NCBI GenBank assembly: GCA_940671915.1
Contig: CALNVZ010003432.1
Coordinates: 6,720,526 to 6,784,525 of the forward strand
DNA: 64,000 nt
Direction: 5' to 3'
Source: Paracentrotus lividus
Taxonomy: Eukaryota > Echinodermata > Echinoidea > Camarodonta > Echinidae
Within the stretch, counting starts at the first letter, position 1, and the number at the start of each line of letters is the position of its first letter. The position numbers and the translations under genes were made by a program. Under the pieces are notes generated by a model. That model saw nothing but the letters and a program-made list of their open reading frames with translations, searched no databases and was not told the origin of the DNA. Below are positions 1 to 18,700 of the stretch, one piece after another.

Positions 1-1093
1 TAAATAGCATATATTAGTACGTGTTGTTTGTCTATTATTAGACTATAAAGTGAGTTTGTTCGGGTTTTTTTTTGTGTGTGTCCAGTAATCTGTTTTTGAG
101 TTCCCTTATTAGGCATTTATACGTCAAGAATTTAACAAATTCACTAGTCTAAATTTTAATGACCCGTGTAACCCCCCCCCCCCCCTCAAAAAAAAAAAAA
201 AAAAAAAAACCTTCATATTATCATATTTTATGGGATACTCACTTAAACGTCCAAAGATTTAAAAAAAAATCAACCCTGGCTGCATATATAATAATAAATA
301 AATAAATATAAATGAAATACATATAATTATATAAATAAACACAAAAAACAACCAAAATTATGAACAATGTAATAAAACTTGTAAGGTAAAAGTGCGGATT
401 TGGAGAGAGGCATCGATCCAAAGGCCACCTCTATCCCTTTAACCCTCCCCTCCAACCCAATAAAAAACACTAATACAATATAATGAAACTTTTGAAAAAA
501 TAATTGTGTGAGCGAAAGCGGGGGCATACATTGCATTATGTTTAGACATCAAAGTAATACAAGTAATATAACAATGGCAAACGTCAAACACCATCGAAAC
601 TTTTGTGGCATTGCACTGATCGTAAATATCATTATTCATGGTCTTCGATCAGAAATACAAATTCACTAAATTGGTGAGGAAAACATCAATTTGCTATATT
701 GAATTGTAACATCCCCGACAACAACAATCCCCAAGCGGCAGTGCAAACAAGTCAACGAAGTGTCTTCAACCACAGACTGAATAAAGAAAAAAAGAGTTCT
801 TTAAGAACCAACAAAACCCCAAGAAAGATACCGCTTACTTTATGTAACATAATGCACAATTCACTTAATAATGTAAATAATTTAATGAATATCCCTTAAA
901 TCAACATTCAAATCTATTTTATATAGTTAATCTTAACAAAACAAAACTTCTAATTTATAATACCTCAACATTCAAAAAACTAAGGATGGGGGGGGGGGAG
1001 CTGGGAGAAGAGAACAGGACCAGAATTTCAGAAAGGACTGGAAGAAACAAAAAGAAAGAAAAAAAAGTTAAAAAAAGGAAGGAGGAAAACAAT

Positions 1094-1296
1094 TACTGTA
1101 TAAGCCAATATTTTCGCGTCCAGATATTTTCGCGATTTTGGACTAGTTGGGGAAATTCGCGGGAGCAAAATTTCGCGATTTTGGTGATGATTTCATTACT
1201 ATAAATATCCTTGTACTAAAGTTGAAATTTTCGCGATGACCAACTCGCGAAATTCGCGAAAATAAAGTCATCGCGAAAATAACCACTTATACAGTA
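1094..1296 (+). mobile_element. TTCGCG-rich MITE, copy 1
   Basis: About 203 bp with inverted ends TACTGTATAAG...CTTATACAGTA and many TTCGCG/CGCGAA words. Close copies lie at 16373-16564 and 59435-59619, and a decayed one at 28549-28702. No coding capacity. Confidence 0.85.
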
Positions 1297-2018
1297 AAAC
1301 CTTTAAAGACAAACTGTGCATAAATCACACAACCGAAAGCTGTAGACCAGCCATCAACGTCAACCTTAAAAAATGCCCTCATTAAGACCCAATAATTCAC
1401 AAAAACTAGATCACACTCTCTGGCACACCTCTAGTTAAAACTCTTCTTGGAGTATTCCGAAAGGACACCATACCAAGTACCAAGATCAATGGACGAATAG
1501 AAAAAGAAAAGGGAGTTACGAGGAAACAAAGATGAAGACCTGGAAATTCGACTGCAAAATACATTGTTTATTTCCAGTAGGTCTGGTAATATTAAAGGAC
1601 AAAAAGGAGGTGAAAGGATTTATGAAAAGAGGTAGAGAAGGGGGAAAAGATGAAGAGAGAAAGGAGAATGGAAAATGGGCGGGTATTTTCTAACAGTATC
1701 AAGATTCAAGAGAAATTTAAGAAAAGAGGGCTTGCGAATTTCCTGCTTCCACGTGGTGACAAATTGGTTGTATGTTCTAATATATATCATGACATCGACA
1801 CATGGACATTGCATTTAACCACGAAGCACCAGGTACAATGTACATTACTTTTCAGCAGAGAACAGGCCTTGGAGTTCATTTTGAAATCATTTTTTCTTTT
1901 TTTTATTTAATTTGAACTTTAAATAAGTCTTCACATGCTTATTTTTTTTCACAGTTGCACTCCATTCTTTTTGAAACTTCATGCATTCATACAATATATT
2001 CTCGCTCTGGCTGTGTGT

Positions 2019-9349
<7,331 letters not shown>

Positions 9350-9620
9350 CCCCTGTGCTTGGATGTATGTCCCGATTTGTACACGGTGGCGAGGACTGGA
9401 AATAAAACCGTTTCTCCTGCACTTTTTTGTCCATAGTGGTTTGTATTCATTATGATGAGATGCATTGTACAGCTGTAAATAATGGACAACCATTTTGATG
9501 ACGTTGTGGTTCACAATTTTTGTTACTATGATGAATGGAGTATGTTTTGGCATACAAAGATAATTAGCAAAAGAATTTAAGATGTCAGAGGTTAATAAAA
9601 GTGTAATCATTCAAACAAAT
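9350..9620 (+). terminator. 3' UTR and polyadenylation signals of the SRSF10-like gene
   Basis: AATAAA occurs at 9401-9406, about 50 bases after the stop, and again at 9594-9599. Either could serve as the poly(A) signal; the second would give a 3' UTR of about 270 bases. Further AATAAA-like sites lie near 9920, so the true end needs transcript data. Confidence 0.5.
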
Positions 9621-10150
9621 CTGTTGTTCCCATGTTCTGATGATCTTGGCAAACATAGATATGCCATTTTTTAAATACAATACTTAACCTTGACTATATT
9701 AAGTTAGATGTTTCAAAGCTCAAGTTTAGATACTGTCACAGTTTTAAACACTTCTAAAAATTACTATGATTTATATTTTAAAAACGATGAAAAGGCGATT
9801 TTTACCAAATATGATGTACATATGAGATGGCTTTATTGAGTTCCGGCCCAGTCACCATATTTTGGATCTAGTTGAAAGTATTTTCTTTCATTCTGTTTTT
9901 TTACATAAATTTTACAAATAAATAATTATGTGCATTGCCCTATGCTATTGAATGTGTTTACAATATGTTTTTGCACTAAATATACAGCCATTAAACAGTA
10001 TTTCACTCTAGGTTAAAGCAATGTCTAAATGGTATGTATAGAATAATAAGCATGATGTACATTGCATAGACTTTGTCTAGAAGTGCATATATATTTTTTT
10101 TGTGTTGCATCGTTGTTGAGATTCATGTAATGATGTTCAAAGTTAGACCA

Positions 10151-10392
10151 GTGGGGTAAAACACAAAGACTTAGGATTGATAAAAAGTTACGATTGATTT
10201 TTTTTCCTCGGTAGCCTCATTATGGGCATGATGCTCCAAAGTTGATGATCTTGTTCTTAATCGTAACACTAGCCATATCTCTACTCTTAATCATATCCAA
10301 ATCCATGACTGTACCTGGTTTCCAAATGAGGCTACTTTAAAAAAAATCAATCGTAACTTTTGATCAAATGTAAGTCTTTGTGTTACAGGGCA
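10151..10392. mobile_element. MITE with long inverted ends
   Basis: About 65-bp imperfect inverted ends contain AACACAAAGACTTA and AAAAGTTACGATTGATTTTT, and its complement. The right tip TGTTACAGGGCAC matches the tip of the 10545-10701 element. Confidence 0.8.
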
Positions 10393-10544
10393 CAGAAGTT
10401 GTGTTAAAAATTGCACAGTTGGATTAATTGGGTAGTTGTGGAATTGTGCTCCAGCAATATCCCATATCCCATTCTCTTGATTAAAAAATGCGTCCTAAGT
10501 ATGCTTTTGAGCTTAGCCTTTATTTGACAATACTAACCAGTTCT

Positions 10545-10701
10545 GTGCCCTGTAGCTTAAAGAGCTGTGGTCAATCAAAACTTTGAAACGATTCTCATTG
10601 GTTCAAAGTGAGACATTAATGCAAGACGTCTAAAGCAACAAGGATTTTGATTGGCTGCTATTGATCTGCAATTGACCATGACTCTTTATGTTACAGGGTA
10701 C
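10545..10701. mobile_element. MITE sharing tips with the previous element
   Basis: GTGCCCTGTAGCTTAAAGAG is inverted at CTCTTTATGTTACAGGGTAC, with about 31-bp ends. It sits 150 bases from the previous element, suggesting the same transposase recognised both. Confidence 0.8.
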
Positions 10702-11280
10702 TGGTCTTAAAATATTTCAAAGAACAATTGTCTTTACATACCGAAAGGAAAAAATGCCTATTTTTCACATTTTAAGAAACTCGGTTTCTATATGGAGAGT
10801 TGGATAGTACATTTGTGTATATCCAGTTTAATTATCAAGGTCTTCTTCAAAATATGAATTCTGGACAAAAACATCAACTGCATAGTAAGCAGAACCTTCC
10901 ATATTTTTGCATGCTAGCTGGCATTATTTTATTTGCAGCTGTAAATATTTGATAATTTTGTACGATGTCTACCAAATTACTTGACAGCCATGTATTATGT
11001 AAAGTAGTATTACATGCTAGAATAGTGCTATGCAAGTTCATTGTTTCCGTTGTATACATTTGTAAATGTATATACAATGTGGGGACAAAGAGTCCTAGGT
11101 ACTTGGTAAGGTAAATATGCAGATCCCCCCCCCAAAAAAAAAAAAGATAAATAAAAAAAATTTCAATTTGTAATTGTTTTCTCTGGTGTGGGATCTGCTG
11201 TGATGATGCAATTTTTTCTTAGAACTTTCTTTAAAACAATGAACCATAATCTTTAACCCATTGAGGAGTGAGTGCGAGTA

Positions 11281-11514
11281 TACTGTAATCATGGAAATAT
11301 TCGCGGTACATTAATTTTCACGGATTTCGCGCAAAGATCGTACGGCACGAATTTAAAAATGCGCGATTATATGAGCATGCTTTCTAATGCATGCTTTGAA
11401 TGGGATCAATTGCATTCGTACATAAATGCAGCGCGAATTTAAGAACCAGCAAATATGTTTTGAGGCCTCTAAGCCCGAAAAATTAATCGCGCGAAAATAA
11501 CAGCGAATACAGTA
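11281..11514. mobile_element. Related CGCG-rich MITE
   Basis: Ends TACTGTA...TACAGTA with internal TATTCGCGG and CGCGCGAAAATAACAGCG. It resembles the 1094-1296 family at its ends but has a different interior. Confidence 0.6.
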
Positions 11515-12531
11515 CTCAGGCTGAGGTCTATCTGAAATGTCTGAAATCGGCTCATCTCCAACAGGTTAAAAACACTCTAATATTTGGACATGAGTAAGGG
11601 GGAAAACTTAAAACAATCCATGTATGTATGATACAAATTCTTTTTGTGTTCGATAATTTGTTAAAAACGTGTTGTTTTTTTTCAGGAAAGGGAAGAGGAC
11701 AATCATTTCTAATCCATTTGGAAAAAAAACCCAAGACATTTTATGGTATGCCATGTAGAAAAAAAATTATAACTATCTTGATGGATTTCTCATTCTGGTA
11801 CATGTATGCTTTTAGTACTGTTAATTTTTATTTTTTGTTTCAGTTTCAAGTTTTTGAGCCAATAAAAGTATCTTTGTTTAGAATAACCTTATAAATTATG
11901 TTTGATAGATTTTTGTATGTGTGATGTACCAATTTTATTGATTCAATTCAGATTTGTTGGTCATGAGTCTTTTAATTGGCCGGTATATAAATTTTCTTGC
12001 AGGCCTACAATAAAACTACTGGGTCCGTAGAGGCCAGATAAAATATAGAAAATCAAGGAATTAAGAAATACCGTTTCCAGAAGGATAAAGTCATGAAAAG
12101 TAAGAGAAAATTGTAAAATTTCTTATGAAAAGTCTGACAAAAGTATTCATTCACAATATTTGTCAAAATGTTTCTTTTTGAGTTTACTTGTAGAGTCTTC
12201 TCGTGCTATAACTTGGCCTGGTGATAATGGGAGTGGACTGTAAATATGTACTATATTGTAGTTGTTGAAAAATTGTAGGATTATCAATTTGATCAGCTTA
12301 CCCTCTGTCATACTAAACATTCAGGGACTACCTCAGAAAAGGATGTAAAGAGAAAAAGAAGAAGGTGGAAGTGGAAAAGAGAGAAAGAGAGAGAGAGAGA
12401 ATGAAGGAAGGAAGGAAGGAAATAAAACAGTTTGAGAAAGGCAAATGAAGCAAGAGGGTAAGACTAAGAGCGAAACATCGAAAAAGAAAGAAATCTAGAA
12501 TCCTTGGAAGGAAAGTGGAATTGAAGTTAGT

Positions 12532-12665
12532 TATGCATACAGTCCACTCCCATTCTAATGAGGTGCTTGGTACTAAAACCATCATCCTATAACGAAAACG
12601 GACATTACAGGCGATGTGCAGAGTTGTTATAATGATATCTCATGCTCATTTTATCAGGAGTAGAC
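12532..12665. mobile_element. ACAGTCCACTCC-type MITE, copy 1
   Basis: ATACAGTCCACTCCCATT to GGAGTAGACTGTGC, with an interior of TTATAATGA words. The same family occurs at 24139-24312. A further inverted tip, GGGAGTGGACTGTA, lies near 12228. Confidence 0.6.
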
Positions 12666-12753
12666 TGTGCTTCATATCTTACCACATATTTATTTCATGC
12701 TCTCCCCTCACAGGTTATAAGAGATGTAGGCCTACTGGCGACAATTGCTTCAT

Positions 12754-13512
12754 AAGGCCTAAAAAAAAAAATTGTTGACTTGGCGTAACCTGCCCTACGC
12801 TAATTTTATGGCCTACCCTACACTTTTTCATTTTTTTAAAAATCTGATATCGCAGAGGGGAAAACTCGGATGATTGTTGCTTTCATTGTTCAGGGCTTAT
12901 TTGTTGCTTTAAAGCCCAGCGCACACATTGCGATGCGATTGCACTGCGATCTGATTGCAACAAAATCGCAGAGTGTGCGCCAATCTGCAACACGCTGCAA
13001 CTGCGATGCGATTTGTTGCAGAAGAATCGCAGACCAAATTTCACATTTCACATGTCAAATCTTCTCTGCGATTTCTTGCGATTTTGATAACTCAGCCAAT
13101 CAGATTTGCTAGAGATGGAGGTTTATTAATGCGCGCATGCGCGTAAAAGAGGAGGTACCATGGAGATGCAGCGCCTGTTGCAATGTGTGCGCTGGCCTGC
13201 GATGCGATGCGATTGGCAATTTGTTGCAATCGGATCGCAGTGCAATCGCATCGCAATGTGTGCGCTGGGCTTAACAAAGAAAACCGTGGCCCATTTTCTG
13301 ATTTGCTGTTGTCAGTGTGTGTGCATGGAGTTATTTGAACATATCATCCCCTAGGTCTTAGGACCTATCTACGCCACTGTATGAATGTATATTTATGAAT
13401 GGCTACATTCATGTATGCAAATACAAGCAAAAAAAAAAAAAAAAATCTGCCCTACCTACCCTAATTTTCAGTGGCCCGATACGCCAAGTCAACAATATTT
13501 TTTTTAGGCCTA
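12754..13512. mobile_element. Outer MITE carrying a nested insertion
   Basis: The left end AGGCCTAAAAAAAAAAATTG, followed by TTGACTTGGCGTA and a TACCCTA block, is inverted at 13440-13512 (TACGCCAAGTCAACAATATT). A second MITE (12912-13272) interrupts it. Confidence 0.8.
12912..13272. mobile_element. Inner MITE nested in the outer MITE
   Basis: About 45-bp nearly perfect inverted ends begin AAGCCCAGCGCACACATTGC and continue with GATGCGATTGCACTGCGATC. The interior is rich in TTGCGAT words. The near-perfect arms suggest a younger age than the host element. Confidence 0.85.
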
Positions 13513-13513
13513 A

Positions 13514-13632
13514 TTAAGTTCAGCCTGTGATCAACATCACAGTTAATTGCAATCAAATGACATCATCTCCATTCACATAGTGTGCAATTGAGCTCAATCG
13601 ATTGCAATCAGCTGTGACTTTGATCTTGAGCC
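13514..13632. mobile_element. Small MITE abutting the nested pair
   Basis: AAGTTCAGCCTGTGATCA and CACAGTTAATTGCAATCA are matched inverted by TTGCAATCAGCTGTGAC and TTGATCTTGAGCCGAACT. Confidence 0.65.
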
Positions 13633-14429
13633 GAACTGAGTCAAACGTCCCCAATTCACCCTAGAACTCAATGCTATACATGACCTATCGCAACCATTCA
13701 ACTAAATCGGGTCGGTCCCATTGATAAGAAAAGCCCCCTATAGTACAGTGTGCATCAAAGAAAGGTAATTAATCCATTTTTAGGTGCTATATTCCGAGTT
13801 TTATCTATTTTGGCTCTTTATATGGCACACAACTGAAGGTAAATTTCTCACCTTCACAATGATACCTTTTAAAATCAAAGATGTAATGCATATGGGAGTA
13901 AAGTGCAAATGAAGATGACAGGTAAATAATAAATTTTTGCAAGTTTTTGTCGAAGGATCTAGGAAGAAAGACCGAGTGAAAGCTTTCACTGGTGTCACAC
14001 ATTTCAAAATTTGCAAAAAATGAATTCTGTACTTATCACCTTCTTTTGTAAGTTACTCGCTTATGCGTTACATTTATCATCAACGAAAGGTATGCCAGTA
14101 AAGGTACGGAGTTTGTCTTTTCATACGACACATAATAAAAGCCGAAATATATGAGTTTGGAATATGATCCCTCTGAATATGGATTACCTTTTTTTTTTAA
14201 ATATGCACTGCGTACATTGGAAAGGTTGTGAAGTAATGCATTTCTATATAGTTTGCATATGTATTGCACATATCATCTCTTGGTGCAGTGTACCATGAAG
14301 TTAGCCCTTAAGATGAGATACAGTAAACCGGGAACTAATATTGGTGCACCCCTAACAAAATAAATAAATAAAAAATCGAATCATAAGATTTGCTAGTCAT
14401 CAGATCAAAACATACAGGATTGACAAAGT

Positions 14430-15791
14430 AAATTATGTAAAGGTTAATGCTTTTATTACAAACAGAGTACACAGACTATTTACAGTATTTACAATAAATT
14501 GGGGTCAAACAAAATAGCCAATATTGTGCAATCGATTCTTATAAAAGTAAGAACATGATTAAGTAAGTGCTCATGGATTCTTATGAAATTGTATTGTCCT
14601 TGGAAAATACAGTAGAACCTCTACCGGTAAACAAAGGAAATATTTTTATGATAACAATCTGATTGGGGCTGAATAATAGAGAGAAAGAAGCTAATAATAA
14701 ACTGTTTTTTTTAATTTTTTTCATTAAAAAAAAAAATCAAAACCAACCTAATTACAGGGTGGACCTTCCCCTTTATAAATAATACAATTACACCCTATTG
14801 TCATATGAATCAGTCATTGTAATACATAACACACATGTGTAATATTGGGTGGGACCATCTGAGTCACAAGAAGATATCAATACAAATGAGTCATTTGCAG
14901 TTGTACAAATAGTTCTGGTAATGATGAAAATAATTCAAACAGAAGTTTTTTTTTTTCCTCTCAAAAACTTGCAGTATATATTTAATGTTAACTGGAACTG
15001 AAATGAATTTGCTACGGAAACGATACAGTTTGCTGGATTAGTTCAGGGCATGTCGTTCAATTTTTTATGTTTATGCCAATTCATATTTAGTGAGTAATTT
15101 CCTTCGCATTCAAGCTGTGCAAAATACTGTGCTTTTCAGTGATTTTCAATGCTGGTTTTGCTTGGTTTTATTTTTATTTTTCTACAAACAACCATTATTG
15201 ACAAGATCAATATAGAGCATCTTAATGCTTGTGATATCTCTCTTTTCATGTGTATTTTGTATAGATATTATTACAGATATCTAGCTTCGCCAGATACAGT
15301 TTCTTTTACATTGATCCTTTTGACAACACAGAACATGAATCTTATCATTCCAAATAATAATTATATCACGTGACAACATTTACTCCAGTCTTTATTTGAA
15401 ATTAGTTAGTTGATCATTGTATGGAGTTTACAGTGGAGCAATTGAAGATGCTAGGACTAGAAGTTCGTATGTTACATTTTAGCCCTCTGTTACATGTAAC
15501 AATGTGTCGTGTTCATCCAAGCGTAAAGACATACCACACAAAAATGGTACCAAAAGATGCGGGAGGAGTTACTCTTTCTGAATATGTAAAATAAGTGAAG
15601 ATGCTAGTACTAGATGTTCGTATGTTACATTTTTACCCTCTGTTTCTCAAAACTGATTTGATGTAACATAGGAACTTCTCGTACTAGCATCTTCAACTGG
15701 CGTCAGAGCAATTGTCATAGAATCTTATATCATAGTACAAGGATGAGTAATCGTATTTCTCTAAATAAAGGTGAGCAGGGAAGAGTGATTT
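14430..15791 (-). terminator. Probable BRD8 3' UTR with poly(A) signal
   Basis: Reading leftward from the stop, the minus-strand AATAAA at 14457-14452 is the clearest distal poly(A) signal before the repeat-rich block shared with the SRSF10-like 3' flank. The stretch has no coding potential. It carries the foldback at 15445-15697. The UTR length is inferred. Confidence 0.35.
15445..15697. repeat. Composite direct/inverted repeat
   Basis: GAAGATGCTAGNACTAGANG plus TTCGTATGTTACATTTT occurs directly at about 15445 and 15597. An inverted copy of the same block ends at 15697 (CGTACTAGCATCTTC). It sits in the presumed BRD8 3' UTR. Confidence 0.75.
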
Positions 15792-18700
15792 CTAATATTC
15801 ATCGGCTCTTGTTCTTCTCTTCTTCCCGCTAGTCTCTTGGTGATCTGTAGAACTGCGCCTTGCTTTCCCTTCTTCATCCTACAAAAACAAAATATAAATG
15901 AAGAGCAAAAATGAATGGTTGAAGTACAGAATGAGTCTGAGTAAACATGTAACGGAGGTTTTTTTTTTCTTCAGGATTCACACATAGAACTGCAGTGGGG
16001 ACACAAAAGGTTTATTTGTTGAAATCATACTTTTATTTCATAGCTAAGAACTATATTTGTAATCAGATGGCTGAAAATCATCATAGGTTGCAAAAATAGA
16101 CGAAAAAAAGAAAGAAGACATAGTATTAAAGGTAGGAATGCACATGTTCCAACACCATTAGAAATTCCTTTAACCTAAAAAGACTGAGGGCCATCATGCC
16201 CCCTCCAAAGTTTTGACAGCTATCAAAACACCGAAGTCTGATAAGGGTAAAACTACACGTGTTTGATACATGTATCATTGAAATTTTGAATCTCATTCTT
16301 TTTCACTTCAGCTCTATTCCAATGCCAAGGCTATTCTGTTTTCCTGGTCTCATTCTGTCTATTACTGTATAAGCCAATATTTTTGCGTACAGATATTTTC
16401 ACGATTTTGGACTAGTTGGGGAAATTCGCGAAAGCAAAATTTCGCGATTTTGGTGATGACTTCATTACTATAAATAGCCTTGTATTGAAGTGGAAATTTT
16501 CACGATGACCGACTCGCGGAATTCGCGAAAATAAAGTCACCACGAAAATAACCACTTATACAGTGCTACATACCACCCTGCCTCTCTCCTCATAGAATTC
16601 TAAATTCTCTAGATGACCTGTTACTGACCTTCGGTGCAACATCTGACCTTCGAGCCATCGTCTCTCTCCCTCTCAGCACCTTGGAGGAGTCTGGTTGTTG
16701 GACCATCATCTGGGTTGAAATGAACTCCTGTTTGATAAAAGCACATTGCATTTTAGTAAATAGTGTAAGGAAAATATGGAATTTGATTGGTAGGATTTGT
16801 GTCATATGTCAGTAAAGATTTGGTTTTTTGTACTGTCATTAATCTTTTCTAGGAGTCATTGATGGTAAATCTTGTGTTAAATTCAATGGGGATGAGTCAC
16901 TTGTCCAACTCACTTGCGCATTTCAGTAACAAAAGTGTATGCAAACAAGCTAAAAAATGATGAATGCATGCAGCGGCTATATACGTCATAATGGCTAATC
17001 ACAAGAAATAAAATTGAAGACAATCTTTTATTCGTAGGGATGTGCCCTGATCTAGCCGTTTAATTTCCTTAATAGTAAATATTCCATCATACATTACTGG
17101 ACTACATGAATCATGGATTTCTTTTATCAAGAGTACATTATTCTTGGATTGTTCTTTCCAAGCTCAAAGATTGTGTCCCTTTCAATTTCTGAAGTGTCAC
17201 ACAGAAGAATTTTCCTGAAATCGCATTGTAATTCGCTTTTAAGTTTTGTTTGATTGCTACACATTATTTTCTTTTGTAATACAACTTTTATATATTTTAT
17301 TTTTATTAAAAAAAACAGGACTGTTGATACATTGTTGGAAGTATTTTCCCCATTAACCAAAAACGGCTACCGGTAATCATATTCGAGAAGTAAAAAACTA
17401 TTCCCTGTGTTATGGGTTTAGCCATTCTGCATTGCCTCACCTCAATAAAGCTGATGACATCACTCTGCATACTAACAGCCATACCATGTACGTCATGATC
17501 AGAGCTGTTATACATGATAGCATTCTGAAACATGATGAGGATGTAACGTTGGAAATCTTCGGTGGTACGAATGACCCCGCTCTCGACCTTTCTCTTGATG
17601 GTGATGAGATCTAAGGGTTGGTGGACGATGCTGCAGTATCCAGGAGCTATGTCTTCAGTTACAGGATGGAGGAACACACTGGCATACCTGAGAAATACAA
17701 TAATAATGATAATAGTCATTCTGAAACATGATAAGTAATTTGATGAGGATGTTACTTTGGAAATCCTTGGTGGTACGTATGACCCCGCTCTCTACCTTTC
17801 TATTGATAGTGTCCTCAGTTACAGGATGAAGGAACACACTGGCGTACCTACATGTAATGATAATAATAATAATAGTCAACTCATTCTGGAACAAGATAAG
17901 GTGCATGATTAGGGTGCTACGTTGGAAATCCTGAGTGGTACAAATGACCCCGCTCTCGACCTTTCTCTTGATTGTGATCAGGTCCAAGGATTAGTGAACG
18001 ATGCTGCAGTATCCAGGGGCTATGTCCTCAGTTACAGGATGAAGGAACACACTCGCATACCTATATGCAATATAATTGAAACTATAATAATATTACCAAA
18101 GTTTTATAATTGGCCTACTAGCAGATGGTCTAAATCTCTTACTGTTTAATAACACATCTGCTAAACCCATTTGCGACGTACATTTCCATTCTCTTGGACC
18201 ATCTCACTGCGAAAACCGGTTCAACAGGCAGACGTCATTGTTGATTGTCTGTCAGTATCCTAATGCGTCACAAGGTAACGGAAATTTTGACCGTTTATAA
18301 AGAATTCTACTTTCTCTATAGAACTCTAGTCTATCAATCAGATGAACCTTTTTATGGATGATTTGATGGTGTAAGACTTACTTGTGGCTGGCTGCAGCTC
18401 TCCATACCAACATGATAGCCTTCCTCCACAGCCTGTAAGCATGGTCTTCCTCACTGCAAATGAATAATCACAAAATGGTTATTATTTTTACTGGGCTACA
18501 CTTACTATGCACATGATTGTATAAAGTAAGGTATGTAAGGAAATGGAGAGTTACAGAAGGTAGAAAATTGATAGGCGAGATAGAGAGTAGAGAGTACAAT
18601 TAGATATGGATTGAAAAGATGATCAAGACCCTGTTTGAGCATCAGAAGGAATATAAAGTTTAATTATTTTTGAGGGGAAAAATTAGAAATGAAACTTGTC

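Noticed and set aside
12328-12585. Minus-strand Leu/Phe/Ser-rich frame
   Set aside because: A GA-rich simple repeat read backwards. No start context, splice sites or family match.
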